Shown here piece after piece: positions 54,141 through 64,000 of a stretch of 64,000 bases of DNA (positions within the stretch are counted from its first letter, which is position 1; each line of letters opens with the position of its first letter). Under the pieces are notes generated by a model. That model ran no database searches and was not told the DNA's origin. It was given only the letters and a program-made list of their open reading frames with translations. The DNA comes from an uncultured Ferrimonas sp. (GTDB lineage: Bacteria; Pseudomonadota; Gammaproteobacteria; Enterobacterales; Shewanellaceae), in assembly GCF_947489035.1 (NCBI RefSeq), contig NZ_CANLCI010000007.1, positions 1-64,000 on the forward strand, given 5' to 3'. The position numbers and the translations under genes are program-made.

Positions 54141-56447
54141 TTAAGCCTGTGGCAACGGTTTGGAGGCCGGTTGAGGCCGTTTGGTTTCGCTTGTTTTTGT
54201 TGTGGTCTTGGCTTGAAACGATTGTTGTAACAGCTGCTGGCAGGCTTCAGCGGCCAATGGACGGCTGAACCAAAAACCTTGCATTACATGGCATTGGTGC
54301 TGCTGTAACCAGTGGCGTTGTTCGTCGGTTTCCACCCCTTCGGCTACCACGGTTAATTGCAAATGCGCCGCCAGATCCAAGACCGAGCTGACAATGGCAC
54401 TGTCTTGCGCATCATCGGGCAGATTTGCCACAAAGCAGCGGTCTACTTTGAGGGTATCCACCGGAAAACGCTTCAGGTAAGCCAGCGAGGAGTAACCGGT
54501 ACCAAAGTCGTCGATGGCCAACTGCACCCCCAGTTGCTTTAACTGCCGCAACAGTTCGTTGGTGGTGGCAATGTCTTCCATCAGCAGGCTCTCCGTCAGC
54601 TCTAATTCAATCAAGCTGGGGTCGACTTGGGTCTGGGTTAAGATGGCCGCGACCTTATCGACAAAGTGAGGCTGCTGAAACTGCTTGGCCGATAAGTTAA
54701 TCGACATCCGCACCGGCAACCCTTGTTGGTGCCATTGCCGCGCTTGGGCACAGGCCGTGCGGAGCACCCAGTCGCCAATGGGAATGATCAACCCGCTTTG
54801 CTCGGCCACGGGAATAAACTCGGCGGGTGAGATCAGCCCTCGTTCGGGGTGACGCCAGCGGATCAGCGCTTCAGTGCCGTAGATCTGTTGCCGCTGTAAC
54901 TGCAGTTGTGGCTGATACATGAGGGTTAATTCCCCCCGCTGTTCTGCCCCGCGCAGCTCGTTTTCAAGTTGTGCAAATTGCTGCTGGCGTTGGTGCATTT
55001 GTGGTTCAAACAGCAGGCTTTGTTGGTCGCAGTGCAGGGCCTCACGGGCGGCGATGTCGGCAAAGGCCAACAACTCGGCCACGGTTTTCGCTTGGGTAGG
55101 GTAGGCGGCGTAGCCTTGGTTAATGGTGAGGTGGAAGGTGTGCAGTTGATCTGAGGTGGTTAATGGCCGTTGGCACGATTGCAGTAATTGCTGTGCGACC
55201 AGTTGCAGCGATTCCTTCTGACACTGGTGCACCAGTAGCACACCATAATGGGTCCCCTCAAACCGGTACAACTTGGCCTCGGCCAAATTCAATTGATGTA
55301 ACGCCAAGCTGAGGCGGCGACTGAACTGCTGCATGATCTCGTCGGCGCTGGCAAAACTCAGTTGATTGGATACGCGTTCAAACTGCTGCAAGTTAATGGT
55401 GCCAAAACTAAAGCAGCAGCCCGGCTGTTGGCTCCAATAATCACACTCTTGCAGGAGCTGTTGTCGATTGGGCAAACCGGTTAGGGCATCAAAGTTACTG
55501 CGATGGGCCAGTTCTTGCTGTGCTTGGTGAGCGCCAGAGTCATTCAGTAGGTGAATTTGCACTAGCTCAGCCCCCAGCAATAGGGTGGCGTTAACGCTGT
55601 AATGATCGGTACCGATCTGTTGTTGCCACTGGGCTTGGGTATGGCCCAGCCGCCCCAAGGTTTGAATGCGGCCGCTGAGATCCGGCAGCAACTCTGCTTC
55701 GGAGTGAACGCCATCGGTGTTGTTAATCAGCGCCTTGGTGGCGGGGTTGGCATATCGGATCACCCCATCGCTGCTGCAGCGTAAAATCGGCAAAGGGCTT
55801 TGTTCTGCAAACGACGCCAAGCGCAAGCGTTGTTGGTATTCGGTGCTGCCACGGTAGAGGCCAATGGCGGTTACTAAGCTGGTGCCGCTCAACAGCAACG
55901 CCAGCCAGAGGCTGCGCTGATGGTTGGTGCGCATGGCTTGGCGTTGTTGGCCAAGCTGTTCGTTCAGTTCCAAGTTGAAGCGGGCGTTCAGCTGAGTTAA
56001 CGCTGCGGTATTGCTGGCGATGAGTGCGCTGATCTCAGTGGCTATGCTGGGGTTGTTACTCCGGCGCTGTTGCTCAGCCAGATCCAGCAGCTGCGACTGA
56101 CTGAACAGCAGTCGCCGCAGAGGTTCATGAATTCGGGCGGGTAGCCGCTGCGAGCCGGCATGCTGATAATAGTGGCGCAGCTGTTGCTGCAACTGTTGTC
56201 GCAACGGCGTGAAGGACGTTTGCTTGCTGGCGTGGATGACTGCGAGCGTAAGTTGCTGTTGTAACTGCCCCAGCTGTTGCAACTGAGTCAGTGTAGGCAG
56301 GTGCTGCTGCAAAATCGCATCGGTTTGTTGGCTGGCGTCATTGGCGCTGCGGTGCTGATACCAACTGAGGGCGGCACTGCCGCAACCAAAGGCCAGCAAT
56401 AACAGTATCAATAATTTTCGAAAGCGGGTTATTTCCAACCACAGCAT
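54141..56447 (-). CDS. EAL phosphodiesterase with degenerate GGDEF domain
   Basis: About 768 residues. An N-terminal helix (about 10-30), a periplasmic helical region of about 150 residues, and a second helix (about 180-200) lead to a PAS-like region, a GGDEF domain and an EAL domain (about 510-755). The GGDEF signature is replaced by RFEGTHYG, so diguanylate cyclase activity should be lost. The EAL residues look complete: GTEALIRWRHPE, SINLSAKQF, LELTES, IDDFGTGYSS, LKVDRCF and VVAEGVE. It therefore likely hydrolyses c-di-GMP in response to an unknown periplasmic signal. ATG at 56447 is used; GTG 56456 is possible. Gln-rich throughout. Confidence 0.9.
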   Translation of the reverse strand: MLWLEITRFRKLLILLLLAFGCGSAALSWYQHRSANDASQQTDAILQQHLPTLTQLQQLGQLQQQLTLAVIHASKQTSFTPLRQQLQQQLRHYYQHAGSQRLPARIHEPLRRLLFSQSQLLDLAEQQRRSNNPSIATEISALIASNTAALTQLNARFNLELNEQLGQQRQAMRTNHQRSLWLALLLSGTSLVTAIGLYRGSTEYQQRLRLASFAEQSPLPILRCSSDGVIRYANPATKALINNTDGVHSEAELLPDLSGRIQTLGRLGHTQAQWQQQIGTDHYSVNATLLLGAELVQIHLLNDSGAHQAQQELAHRSNFDALTGLPNRQQLLQECDYWSQQPGCCFSFGTINLQQFERVSNQLSFASADEIMQQFSRRLSLALHQLNLAEAKLYRFEGTHYGVLLVHQCQKESLQLVAQQLLQSCQRPLTTSDQLHTFHLTINQGYAAYPTQAKTVAELLAFADIAAREALHCDQQSLLFEPQMHQRQQQFAQLENELRGAEQRGELTLMYQPQLQLQRQQIYGTEALIRWRHPERGLISPAEFIPVAEQSGLIIPIGDWVLRTACAQARQWHQQGLPVRMSINLSAKQFQQPHFVDKVAAILTQTQVDPSLIELELTESLLMEDIATTNELLRQLKQLGVQLAIDDFGTGYSSLAYLKRFPVDTLKVDRCFVANLPDDAQDSAIVSSVLDLAAHLQLTVVAEGVETDEQRHWLQQHQCHVMQGFWFSRPLAAEACQQLLQQSFQAKTTTKTSETKRPQPASKPLPQA

Positions 56448-56568
56448 AGTAACCACAATCCCTGTAAAAACAGTGCCTCACCCACTGGGCACTGCTTAAA
56501 GCATAGGGGCTTGTATTGGCTCTTGCGGGCCGATTGGCGGAATTTGTTGGAATGAATGCTCTAGTCAT

Positions 56569-56613
56569 AAAAAATGCCAATGACAACAAGCAGCTGCTGT
56601 CGTCATTGGCATT
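56569..56613 (-). terminator. terminator of sbcDC (minus strand)
   Basis: AATGCCAATGAC (56573-56584) pairs with GTCATTGGCATT (56602-56613), and on the minus strand TTTTT follows. It is 19 bp after the sbcC stop. The inner bases CAGCTG are also symmetric. Confidence 0.9.
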
Positions 56614-56631
56614 GTTAACCCTTCGCAACGA

Positions 56632-59600
56632 TCAGCCGTTGAGCCGATATTGCGGCGCTAACTTGCTGATCCCGAGCCCCGCCTGTTTTTCAATCTCAAT
56701 CTGTACTGGCAGCCGCTCTTTCAACGCTTCGACGTGGCTGATCACCCCAATGGTTTTGCCGCTGGCGTTTAACTGATCCAGTGCATCTAAGGCGGTATCA
56801 AGGGTGTGAGGATCTAAGGTGCCAAAGCCTTCATCCAAGAACAGCGAATCGATGCGGGTTTTGTGGCTAACCAGATCCGACAGCGCCAGCGCCAGTGCCA
56901 AGCTGACCAAGAAGCTTTCGCCGCCGGACAGGGTTTTGGTGTCCCGCTGGCTCTCCCCTTGCCACGTATCCAGCACCAACAGCTCTAACGCTTCCCCAGC
57001 TTTGCGGGTCAGTTGGTAGCGGCCATGCAGTTTATCCAGCTGGCGATTGGCCAGATGAATTAGGTGATCCAGCGTCAGCCCCTGGGCAAAGCGGCGGAAC
57101 TTGGCGCCGTCGCGAGAGCCGATCAAGCTATTAAGGTGGGCCCAATCGTCATAGCTTTGCTGTTGGCTTTGGATCTGTTGTTGCAACTGCTGCTGGGACT
57201 CGCGCTGCTGTTGATCTCGCTGCAGTTCGGCGTCCAGCTGGCCTTGGCTTAGCAGGTTGTGCTGCTGGGCTTGCTGCAGTTCCGATTGCTGCTGACCCAT
57301 CTGGCTGGCATCCGGCTCGGCCGCCAAACTGTCTGGGCGGTTTTGTTGCAGCTGGTGCTGCTGCATCGCCAGCTGCGCCACCGTGGCATTGGCGCGCTCT
57401 AACGCTTGCTCTAACTGGCGCTGCAGCTGCTGCAGTTGTTGGTATTCGTCATTGCTCAGCAACGCCTGCTGCAATGCCGCCAAATCGGCAAAGCCCGCTT
57501 GCTGAGCTTTTGCTAGCAGCGCGGCGGTGGCGGCATCGGTTTGTTGCTGCAGCTGGGTTAACTGGGTTTCGCTGCTGCGCTGCTGGCCGTTAAGCTCGCT
57601 GTGGCGCTGCTGGAGGCTGCGCTGGGCTTGCTGTTGGCTATCTAAGGCTTGCTTGGCGTCGTCCAGTTGCTGTTGCAGTCGTTGCTGCTCTTGCGCCACT
57701 TGTTTGTCGCCAAACAGCTGTTGCCGCTGCTGCTGCATCTGCTTGAGATCCGCGTCGGCCTTATCCCATTGCTGTTGTTGCTGGGTCTGGGTCGCCGTCA
57801 GTTGCGTTTGCTGCTGCAACAGGTGCTGCTGCTGTTGCTCAAGCTGCTGTTGCTGTTCGCCTAGGGTTTGCAGCTGCTTTTGTTGTTGCTGGTGTTGCTG
57901 TGCTTGTTGTGCCAGCTGTTCCAGCCAGTGCTGGCGCTGCTTGAGTGGCGGTAACGTCAGTGCCAGCGGCTGCAGTTGCTGCTGCCAGCGTTGATCCAGA
58001 GTTTGCAACTGGGCTTGCAGTTGCTGCAGACGCTGCGCTTGTTGCTCTAGCTGTTGCAGCTCGGTGTGCCAGCGTTGCTGCTGATGTTGTTGCTCTAACA
58101 ATTGCTGTTGGCTGTGTTTAAGCGTCAGCTGGCTTTGCTGCTGCGCTTTTTCCAGCTGCAGCTGCTGCTTTTCAAGTTGCTGCAGTGCGGTTTGCTCCGC
58201 AGACAGAGCCTCGGCGTGGGCGCTTAATGCGGTTTGATCCGCCAGTGCGAGCGTCCAATCGTATTGCTGGCACAGTTCAAGCCACTGTTGCTGGGCGCTG
58301 TCAATGGCCTGTTGCCACTGCTGCAGCTGCGGCGCTTGCTGCTGCACCTGTTGCTGCAGCCCGGTTAACTCGGTTTTTAGGGCTACCCCTTCGCTGATCA
58401 GTCGCTGCCGCTGCTGTTCCAGTGCCTCCAATGCGGTGGCGTTGGCGCTTTGCTGGTGCTGCTGTTGGTACTCCTGCACCAGAGGGTGCTCGGTGGCACC
58501 ACACAGGGGGCAGGGCGCATCGGGCTTTAGCCGTTTGCGCTGCTCGCTTAAATCTTGGATCTGCTTATCCAGCTCAACCAGTTCATGCAGTCGCTGCCGC
58601 TCCCCTTGCAGCGATTGTACCTGTTCGCGCTTGGCGTCGGTCTGGCTGGTTAACTCGCCCATGCGCAGCTGCTGTTGGCGTTGTTGTTGGTTAAGCTGAT
58701 CCAGCTGTTGCTGGGCATGGTGGTACTGCTGCTGCAGCCGTTGCAGCTGTGGCAACGCCTGTTGCAGTGCTTGTTGCAGCTGGCTTTGTTGGGTTGGCAA
58801 TGCCGCAAGCGTGTGCTGCTGTGCAAACTGAGTCAGTGCCTGCTCCGCCTCGGTTGCTTGCTGGCGGTGCTGAGTTAGCGCTTGCTCAGATTGGGTGAGC
58901 GTCTGGGCGATGGTGGCCAGTTGCTGGCCAAGTTGCTGCTGTTGGTTGTGGCTGTCTTGCGGCAGGGTGTTTAACTCGCTGTGCAGCTCAGCTTGCTGCT
59001 GTGCCAGTTGCTGCCACGCGGGCAGCAGTTGCGGCAACTGGTCAAAGTTGGGGTGCTGCTCTAGGTTCTGTTGGCACTGTTGTTGTGCCTGCTGATTGTG
59101 CTGGCGCTGCTGCTGGTTGTCAGCCAGCTGCTGGCCGAGCTGCTGGCTTTGATCGCGGCTTTGGCTTAGCTGCTGTTGGTGTTCTTCAAGCCGCTGCCGT
59201 TGCTGGGTGATGTTGCTGTCGAGCGGCACCACCTGCTCCAGCATCATCTGGTTTTGCTGCTTTTGCTGCTGTTCTTGCTCTGCAAGCTGCTGTTGCGCTT
59301 GTGCACTGCGTTGTTGCTGCTGCTGTAACTGTGGTGTCAACTCGGCCAGTTGGTGCTCTAGCTCGGCTCGGCGTTGCTGCTGCTCGGCCTGTTGCGTCAG
59401 TTGCTGGCTGAGCAATTGCTGCTGCGCAGACAGCGGCTGTGCCGGTTGCGCTTGTTTTAGCCGCGCTAATGGTTGCGCTTGCTGTTCAACGGCGGCGTTG
59501 GCTTCGCTTACTTGAGTGCTGGCGTTATGCTGCGCCTGAGTTAACTCTTGCTGCTGCGTTAACCACGTCAGTCCCAATTGCAGCTGGTGCAGCTGATCGT

Positions 59601-60303
59601 GCTGCTGTTGCTGCGCTTGTTTTAGCGCCGTGAGCTGCTGCTGTTTTTCGGCGATTTGGGTCTCATCAAGCAGTGAGATCCCTTGCTGCTTGGCTTGCAG
59701 CAGCTCCAGTTGATTTTTGGCGTTGGCGCAGTTGTCGTACACCTGCGCCGAGATCTGGCCGTAGATCTCGGTACCGGTCAGCTCTTCCAGCAGATCGGCG
59801 CGGTCGTTGGCACTGGCATTAAGAAAGGCGGCGAACTGGCCCTGGCTCAGCAGCATCGATTTGGTAAAGCGGCCAAAATCTAAGCCGGTGAGGCTGGCCA
59901 CCAGCTCCAGCTTATCGCGCACTTTATCCGCCAGAATTTTGCCATCGCTTAGCTGGGCCAGCTCCACACTGGGGGCTTGCAGCTTGCCTTCGGCACTTCC
60001 ACGGGCGCGGCGCTGGCTCCAAAAGGCACGATAGCCGACCCCTTGCACTTCAAACTCGACCTCCGCCAGTGATTCGGCGGTGTGGCGGGTCATCAGTTCA
60101 TTTTGAGAGGGGGAGACACTCAGCCGTGGCGTTTGGTGGTACAGCCCCAAGCAGATGGCATCAAGCAGGGTGGTTTTGCCGGCACCGGTGGGGCCGGTAA
60201 TGGCGAACAGGCCGTTGCTGGCGAAGGGCTCTTGCCGAAAGTCGATCTTCCATTCGCCTTTAAGCGAGTTCAGGTTTTTAAAGCGCAGGCTAAGGATCTT
60301 CAT
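56632..60303 (-). CDS. sbcC: exonuclease SbcC (ATPase subunit)
   Basis: A 1223-residue SMC-like ATPase, longer than E. coli SbcC (about 1048). Walker [11 protein letters not shown] is at residues 37-46, the zinc hook CPLC near residue 598 sits between the coiled-coil arms, and the ABC signature [17 protein letters not shown] and Walker [12 protein letters not shown] lie near 1115-1155. With SbcD it processes DNA hairpins and double-strand ends. The coiled coils are extraordinarily glutamine-rich, about a third of residues in sampled stretches, with runs of CAG codons. Antisense frames rich in Leu and Cys are side effects of this. It overlaps sbcD by 4 bp. Confidence 0.95.
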   Translation of the reverse strand: MKILSLRFKNLNSLKGEWKIDFRQEPFASNGLFAITGPTGAGKTTLLDAICLGLYHQTPRLSVSPSQNELMTRHTAESLAEVEFEVQGVGYRAFWSQRRARGSAEGKLQAPSVELAQLSDGKILADKVRDKLELVASLTGLDFGRFTKSMLLSQGQFAAFLNASANDRADLLEELTGTEIYGQISAQVYDNCANAKNQLELLQAKQQGISLLDETQIAEKQQQLTALKQAQQQQHDQLHQLQLGLTWLTQQQELTQAQHNASTQVSEANAAVEQQAQPLARLKQAQPAQPLSAQQQLLSQQLTQQAEQQQRRAELEHQLAELTPQLQQQQQRSAQAQQQLAEQEQQQKQQNQMMLEQVVPLDSNITQQRQRLEEHQQQLSQSRDQSQQLGQQLADNQQQRQHNQQAQQQCQQNLEQHPNFDQLPQLLPAWQQLAQQQAELHSELNTLPQDSHNQQQQLGQQLATIAQTLTQSEQALTQHRQQATEAEQALTQFAQQHTLAALPTQQSQLQQALQQALPQLQRLQQQYHHAQQQLDQLNQQQRQQQLRMGELTSQTDAKREQVQSLQGERQRLHELVELDKQIQDLSEQRKRLKPDAPCPLCGATEHPLVQEYQQQHQQSANATALEALEQQRQRLISEGVALKTELTGLQQQVQQQAPQLQQWQQAIDSAQQQWLELCQQYDWTLALADQTALSAHAEALSAEQTALQQLEKQQLQLEKAQQQSQLTLKHSQQQLLEQQHQQQRWHTELQQLEQQAQRLQQLQAQLQTLDQRWQQQLQPLALTLPPLKQRQHWLEQLAQQAQQHQQQQKQLQTLGEQQQQLEQQQQHLLQQQTQLTATQTQQQQQWDKADADLKQMQQQRQQLFGDKQVAQEQQRLQQQLDDAKQALDSQQQAQRSLQQRHSELNGQQRSSETQLTQLQQQTDAATAALLAKAQQAGFADLAALQQALLSNDEYQQLQQLQRQLEQALERANATVAQLAMQQHQLQQNRPDSLAAEPDASQMGQQQSELQQAQQHNLLSQGQLDAELQRDQQQRESQQQLQQQIQSQQQSYDDWAHLNSLIGSRDGAKFRRFAQGLTLDHLIHLANRQLDKLHGRYQLTRKAGEALELLVLDTWQGESQRDTKTLSGGESFLVSLALALALSDLVSHKTRIDSLFLDEGFGTLDPHTLDTALDALDQLNASGKTIGVISHVEALKERLPVQIEIEKQAGLGISKLAPQYRLNG

Positions 60304-61520
60304 TGGTTGTGCTCCTGCAGCTGCGCCACGGTGGCGCTAAAGTGTTGTTGCAGCCGTAGCTTGCGCGCCGCGCCTTCGTCGCCGTCGAACTGTTCTTGGT
60401 CAAGGCGGCGGCTAAAGACATCATCGACGCTGAGCTCAGACAGGGTTTCGTTGTCGCGCTCGGCGCTTAAGCTGTCTCGCTGTTGCGATTTTTGCCGCCG
60501 CACCAGCAGCGGCTCTACTGGCAAGCCCTCACACAATGCGGTGACTCGCCCTTGCAGATCCGACAGGTAGCTTTCGCTGCTGATCTCAATGTCGAGCCAG
60601 GTGATCTGATCATTATCTGCAAACTGCTGCAGCTGTTGCTCTACCTCGCTTAAATCCCCTTTAAGCAGCGCCATTTGTTGGAACCGTGGCACTTCCAGCG
60701 GGGTAATTTGGCGAACGCGTTGGCCGCAGAACTCCACCAGCTGCACCTGCTTGGCTTTGCCCAGTTCATCGAAGCTGAGGGGGATGGGGCTGCCGCTGTA
60801 GCGGATATGCTCGTTGCCGCCAATCACTTGGCTGCGATGGATGTGGCCAAGGGCGATGTAGTCCGCCGGTGGAAAGGCGCTGGCGGGGAAGGCATCCAAA
60901 GTGCCGATGTACAGATCGCGCACCGATTCGCTGCTGCTGGCACCTACAGTGGTTAGGTGGCCGGTGGCGATGATCGGCAACGAACGATCGCCTTTCAGCG
61001 CCAGTGCGGCGTCATACAACCCTTGGTAATGGCTGGCAATTGCTTGTTGTAATTGCTGCTGTTTTTCGCTGGCACTTTGCTCGGCAATCGAATGCTGAAT
61101 GTCCCGTGGGCGCAGATAGGGGATAGCACACACAATGCCGATGGCGTTGCCACTAGCGTCGGTCAATTCCAGCAGTTGCTGTTCGATGTTATCGCTGGCA
61201 TTGGCCGTTAGGTGGGTGCCGAGCTCGGCCAATAAGCTTTTGGACTCATTCAGCATGGCAACCGAATCGTGGTTGCCGCCCAGCAGCACCAGCTGGCAAT
61301 CCAGTTGGCTCATGGCGGTAACGAGGCGGTTGTAGATATGGCGGGCGTAGCTGGGCGGTGTGCCAGTATCAAACAGATCCCCAGCCACTATCACCGCATC
61401 AATCTGATGCGCCTTGATCTGCGCTAGCAGCCAATCAATAAAGGCGTTGTGTTCGTCGGCGCGGCTTTTGCCGTAAAAGTACTGACCTAAGTGCCAGTCA
61501 GAGGTGTGCAGTAGGCGCAT
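60300..61520 (-). CDS. sbcD: exonuclease SbcD (nuclease subunit)
   Basis: A 406-residue Mre11-like nuclease. Metal-binding motifs: [36 protein letters not shown] and LGHIHRSQV are all intact. It acts with SbcC in ATP-dependent cleavage of hairpins. ATG at 61520 opens the sbcDC operon and its stop overlaps the sbcC start as ATGA. The C-terminal part is again Gln- and Glu-rich but of normal length. Confidence 0.95.
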   Translation of the reverse strand: MRLLHTSDWHLGQYFYGKSRADEHNAFIDWLLAQIKAHQIDAVIVAGDLFDTGTPPSYARHIYNRLVTAMSQLDCQLVLLGGNHDSVAMLNESKSLLAELGTHLTANASDNIEQQLLELTDASGNAIGIVCAIPYLRPRDIQHSIAEQSASEKQQQLQQAIASHYQGLYDAALALKGDRSLPIIATGHLTTVGASSSESVRDLYIGTLDAFPASAFPPADYIALGHIHRSQVIGGNEHIRYSGSPIPLSFDELGKAKQVQLVEFCGQRVRQITPLEVPRFQQMALLKGDLSEVEQQLQQFADNDQITWLDIEISSESYLSDLQGRVTALCEGLPVEPLLVRRQKSQQRDSLSAERDNETLSELSVDDVFSRRLDQEQFDGDEGAARKLRLQQHFSATVAQLQEHNQ

Positions 61521-61824
61521 GCAGAGTCTCTATCCCCAAAGCGAGTGCGTGTTATAGGGCTATCCTACTGAGCTATTTAGTGATTGTCCTTGGTTGCCAA
61601 CGAATTCCCAGCCAACGGCTGTTCCCGCATCCAGTTTTGCCGTTTTTTCGGCAATTATGTTGTGGCGGCTGATTTGATGATGAACCTTAACAATCAATGG
61701 TTTGTTCTGAATGTGGCTGAGTAGGCGTGATATTCCATGGCGAATGGTGGCCCTAACTGGAAGTTATGCCCGTTAAGCAGCAGTACAAACGTTGCCGTTG
61801 GTTGCGTGTTTGATGGAGTGACAG
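61521..61824. other. divergent region between sbcD and the exported protein gene
   Basis: About 304 bp with no supported gene. It must contain promoters for both divergent genes, but I see no strong sigma-70 match. A small inverted repeat, TTGCCG-TTTTTT-CGGCAA (61637-61654), is present. A 15-codon frame near 61678 has no ribosome site and is not called. Confidence 0.45.
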
Positions 61825-64000
61825 GATGCAGAAGATAAGGATGTTTTCATGGCGCGGTGCAGTGCCAATGCTAACACTGGCTTTAAGTTTGTTGTTTTCG
61901 AGCAGTGCAGCGGCGTGGTTTTATCAACCTCGGGGCTTGTCGTTGGATTTGGCGTGGCATGTGTGGTTTGCCGATAAGATGATCGTGCGTGGCCGAGTGA
62001 ATAGCAGCAAGGTGGGCAATACCGTTGAGTTATGGGATGCGGAGCTTGATCTGCTGTTGGCTACCACCACCGCCCGCAATGGCCGCTACCGCTTTAAGTT
62101 AACTCAGCCACAACAAAGCACCTTGCCTTGTAAGGTTGAGGTGCGGGCAGGCAACAAGAAGCGGATCAAGCGGGTGCGCTGGGCTTCGCAACAATGCGGC
62201 CATCGACGTGCCACCATTGCTGGGCAGGTAACGGTTCAACCCAGCCCCGACGCAACAATCAGCGTTCATCTTAACGGCCAACGTTTTAGCACCCGTACCG
62301 ATGCTGCTGGGGCTTATCAATTGCCGATCCTCAGTAAAGATCTCGAACCACTGGTGTTGATCCAAGCCGATGCCATCAATCCAGAGAACGGCGATCAAAT
62401 TACGTTGGTCAATATGGCGGGCTCGTTCGCGCGGGTGCTGGATACGCCGCAGCACAATGTTACTCATGTCAGTAGCGCCAGTTATCAGCTGCAACTGCAA
62501 GCCAATGGTGGGCTGGTGCCGCAATCCCAAGCAGAGCTGGATGCGCTAGAAACCACGATGGATGCCGAGCAAGTGCTGCAACTGGCTGGGGTGATCAAGC
62601 TGCTGTTGACCGATGATCGTTTCAGCCTGCCTTTAGGGCAAACCAACCTGCTGGATTTTATTGCTGATCGCGATGCCGTTACGGCGTTTATCGCGGCAGT
62701 GGCGGCGGAAGATGTGATGGCATTGAATGCAGCGGTTAGCGCGATCACGACCGATAGCACCCAGATATCGGGCTTTAACGCGAATCGTCTGCCAAGTGAG
62801 CTATTGGCAGTTCGTGTGGCGAATAAAGGGTATTTGGCGCGCTATGCTGAAGTGGTTGAACTGAATGCGGCTGAGCAGAGCGGGCTGTTACTGGGCTTGG
62901 GTTACAATGGCAACCCCATCAATCAAGGGTTTGATTATCGCATTGAGCAAGGCCAATTGGCGTTTGATCTTAGGGAAAGCGTACAGACGGAGACCGTGAC
63001 GTACGACATCGCGGAACTGACGGATGATGTGGCGCTGCTTGATGCCTATTACGCCGCGGGTGGTGCACCGGATGGGATCCGCTATCGCATTAGCGAGATC
63101 CAGCGTAATTACAACCGTGTTTATAACGGCAATAAAGTGGATGTGGTTCGGGTAGAAAGCCGGCAGCGTATTAATGTACCCGACTTTACTCTGGCCGATG
63201 GCAGCCAGCTTGCTGTGCCAGACAGGGTTGAGGTGTCGGTTAGCAGCCAGTTGCTGCAGTCGGCTACGGCAACGGCCACCAGCGGGTTTAGCACCCGTTG
63301 TGATGGCAGCAGCGTTTGTGTGTTGGGACGGTGGGGCGGTCTATACCATCACGATGTGGGCATTAATGTCTATTCCCGTGCCGCTTATAACAACACCGCC
63401 TTTGGTGAGGTGATTGAACTGGCAGCCGATGGCAGCGCGGTTGGGGTGATCTCGGCACAGCTCTCCAGCTGGCAAGTGGATGACCGCGGCCGGTTGCAGC
63501 TGCATTACGCCGATGGCACCGTGCAAACCAGCACGATTATCGATCAGCAAGGGCTGGAATACGGTGTGTTAAGTGAGTTTCAGCAGGGGCAGCAACGCTA
63601 CGCCAGTTACAATATCTGGGTGCGGGGCGACAGCAGCTTTGCACTGGATCTTAGTTATCTACTGAACCCCCAGCCACAGCAGTATTGGAATGGCGAAGTG
63701 AACGCATGGCGACCAGGGGTTTACGATGAACAGGGCAATCGCCACGCCTCAAACTACTTTGGTTGGAAGTTTGATAGCGGCATGAACGTCAGCAACCGCC
63801 GCTATCGATCTTACGACTACGATGGAGATGGCAACAACGATGACGTGTGGTTGATCAATGAAACCCTTGGTTGGGAGTCGCTGGCGGATCGGGTTTTGAT
63901 CAACCGCAGCAGTTACGCTCGTCGCTACTGGATCCCACTGGCAGCAACCGAACTGGATGGTGAGCGGGTGTTTTATGTGATGGAGGTGGCCGAGCGTAAC
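61825..64000 (+). CDS. large exported protein of unknown function (partial, C-terminus outside window)
   Basis: At least 725 residues, continuing beyond the right edge. A signal peptide (about residues 1-31, ending SSSAAAW) is followed by Ig- or carboxypeptidase-regulatory-like beta repeats (VRGRVNSSKVGNTVELWDAE and TIAGQVTVQPSPDATI), a helical stretch around 230-330, and beta-rich sequence. A calcium-loop-like DYDGDGNNDD occurs near residue 670. GGAGTGACAGG precedes ATG at 61825. Few cysteines are present. I do not recognise the family; its exported, multi-domain, surface-like nature is inferred. Confidence 0.75.

Noticed and set aside
57527..59515. Cys- and Leu-rich plus-strand frames across sbcC
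   Set aside because: They are antisense reflections of CAG-rich codons of SbcC, with no ribosome site or domain.

Overview
The window looks like a chromosomal segment of a marine-type gammaproteobacterium of the Alteromonadales, close to Shewanella or Ferrimonas. This rests on gene order and gene content (fadIJ-sixA-smrB-prmB-aroC, pdxB-asd-fimV-truA-accD-folC-dedD-cvpA-purF, tig-clpPX-lon-hupB-ppiD, MiaE, sbcDC) and on protein similarity judged by eye. The genus is an inference. No phage, transposon, plasmid or CRISPR element was seen, and nearly all of the window is dense housekeeping sequence.

Layout. Positions 1-5117 (minus strand) hold a MoxR/Bat-type operon: MoxR ATPase, DUF58, DUF4381, VWA protein, and VWA-TPR protein cut by the window edge, preceded by a small membrane protein. 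5280-8710 is the fadI-fadJ beta-oxidation operon behind a good FadR-like operator. 8900-17000 is the accessory part. It has a 37-aa ORF, a secreted protein made of 13 identical 14-residue repeats, a 1400-aa propeller-PAS-GGDEF-EAL sensor whose sensor half is strikingly AT-rich, and a pitrilysin-like protease. 17269-36399 follows the E. coli sixA-to-purF order with local changes: mepA, yfcA, epmC and dedA are absent, while an MFS transporter, an ATP-NAD kinase-like protein and fimV are present.

36506-41764 carries a Yip1 membrane protein, miaE, lpxH-ppiB, cysS and folD. 41982-42257 is a Pro-Arg-His tRNA operon with a stringent-type promoter. 42693-51148 is the protein quality-control block tig, clpP, clpX, lon, hupB, ppiD, with a recognisable sigma-32 promoter at lon. 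51243-61520 has a DUF4136 lipoprotein, a Spo0M-like protein, yciH-yqgE-ruvX, an EAL phosphodiesterase with a dead GGDEF domain, and sbcDC with an extraordinarily glutamine-rich SbcC. The window ends inside a large exported protein.

The best candidate for something undescribed is the repeat-protein locus at 8953-9845. All base differences among the 13 repeats are synonymous, the start codon lies inside a 13-bp perfect inverted repeat, and a small protein with its own ribosome site follows directly. Fatty-acid genes (fadIJ, fabB, accD) are linked by possible FadR sites of decreasing quality.
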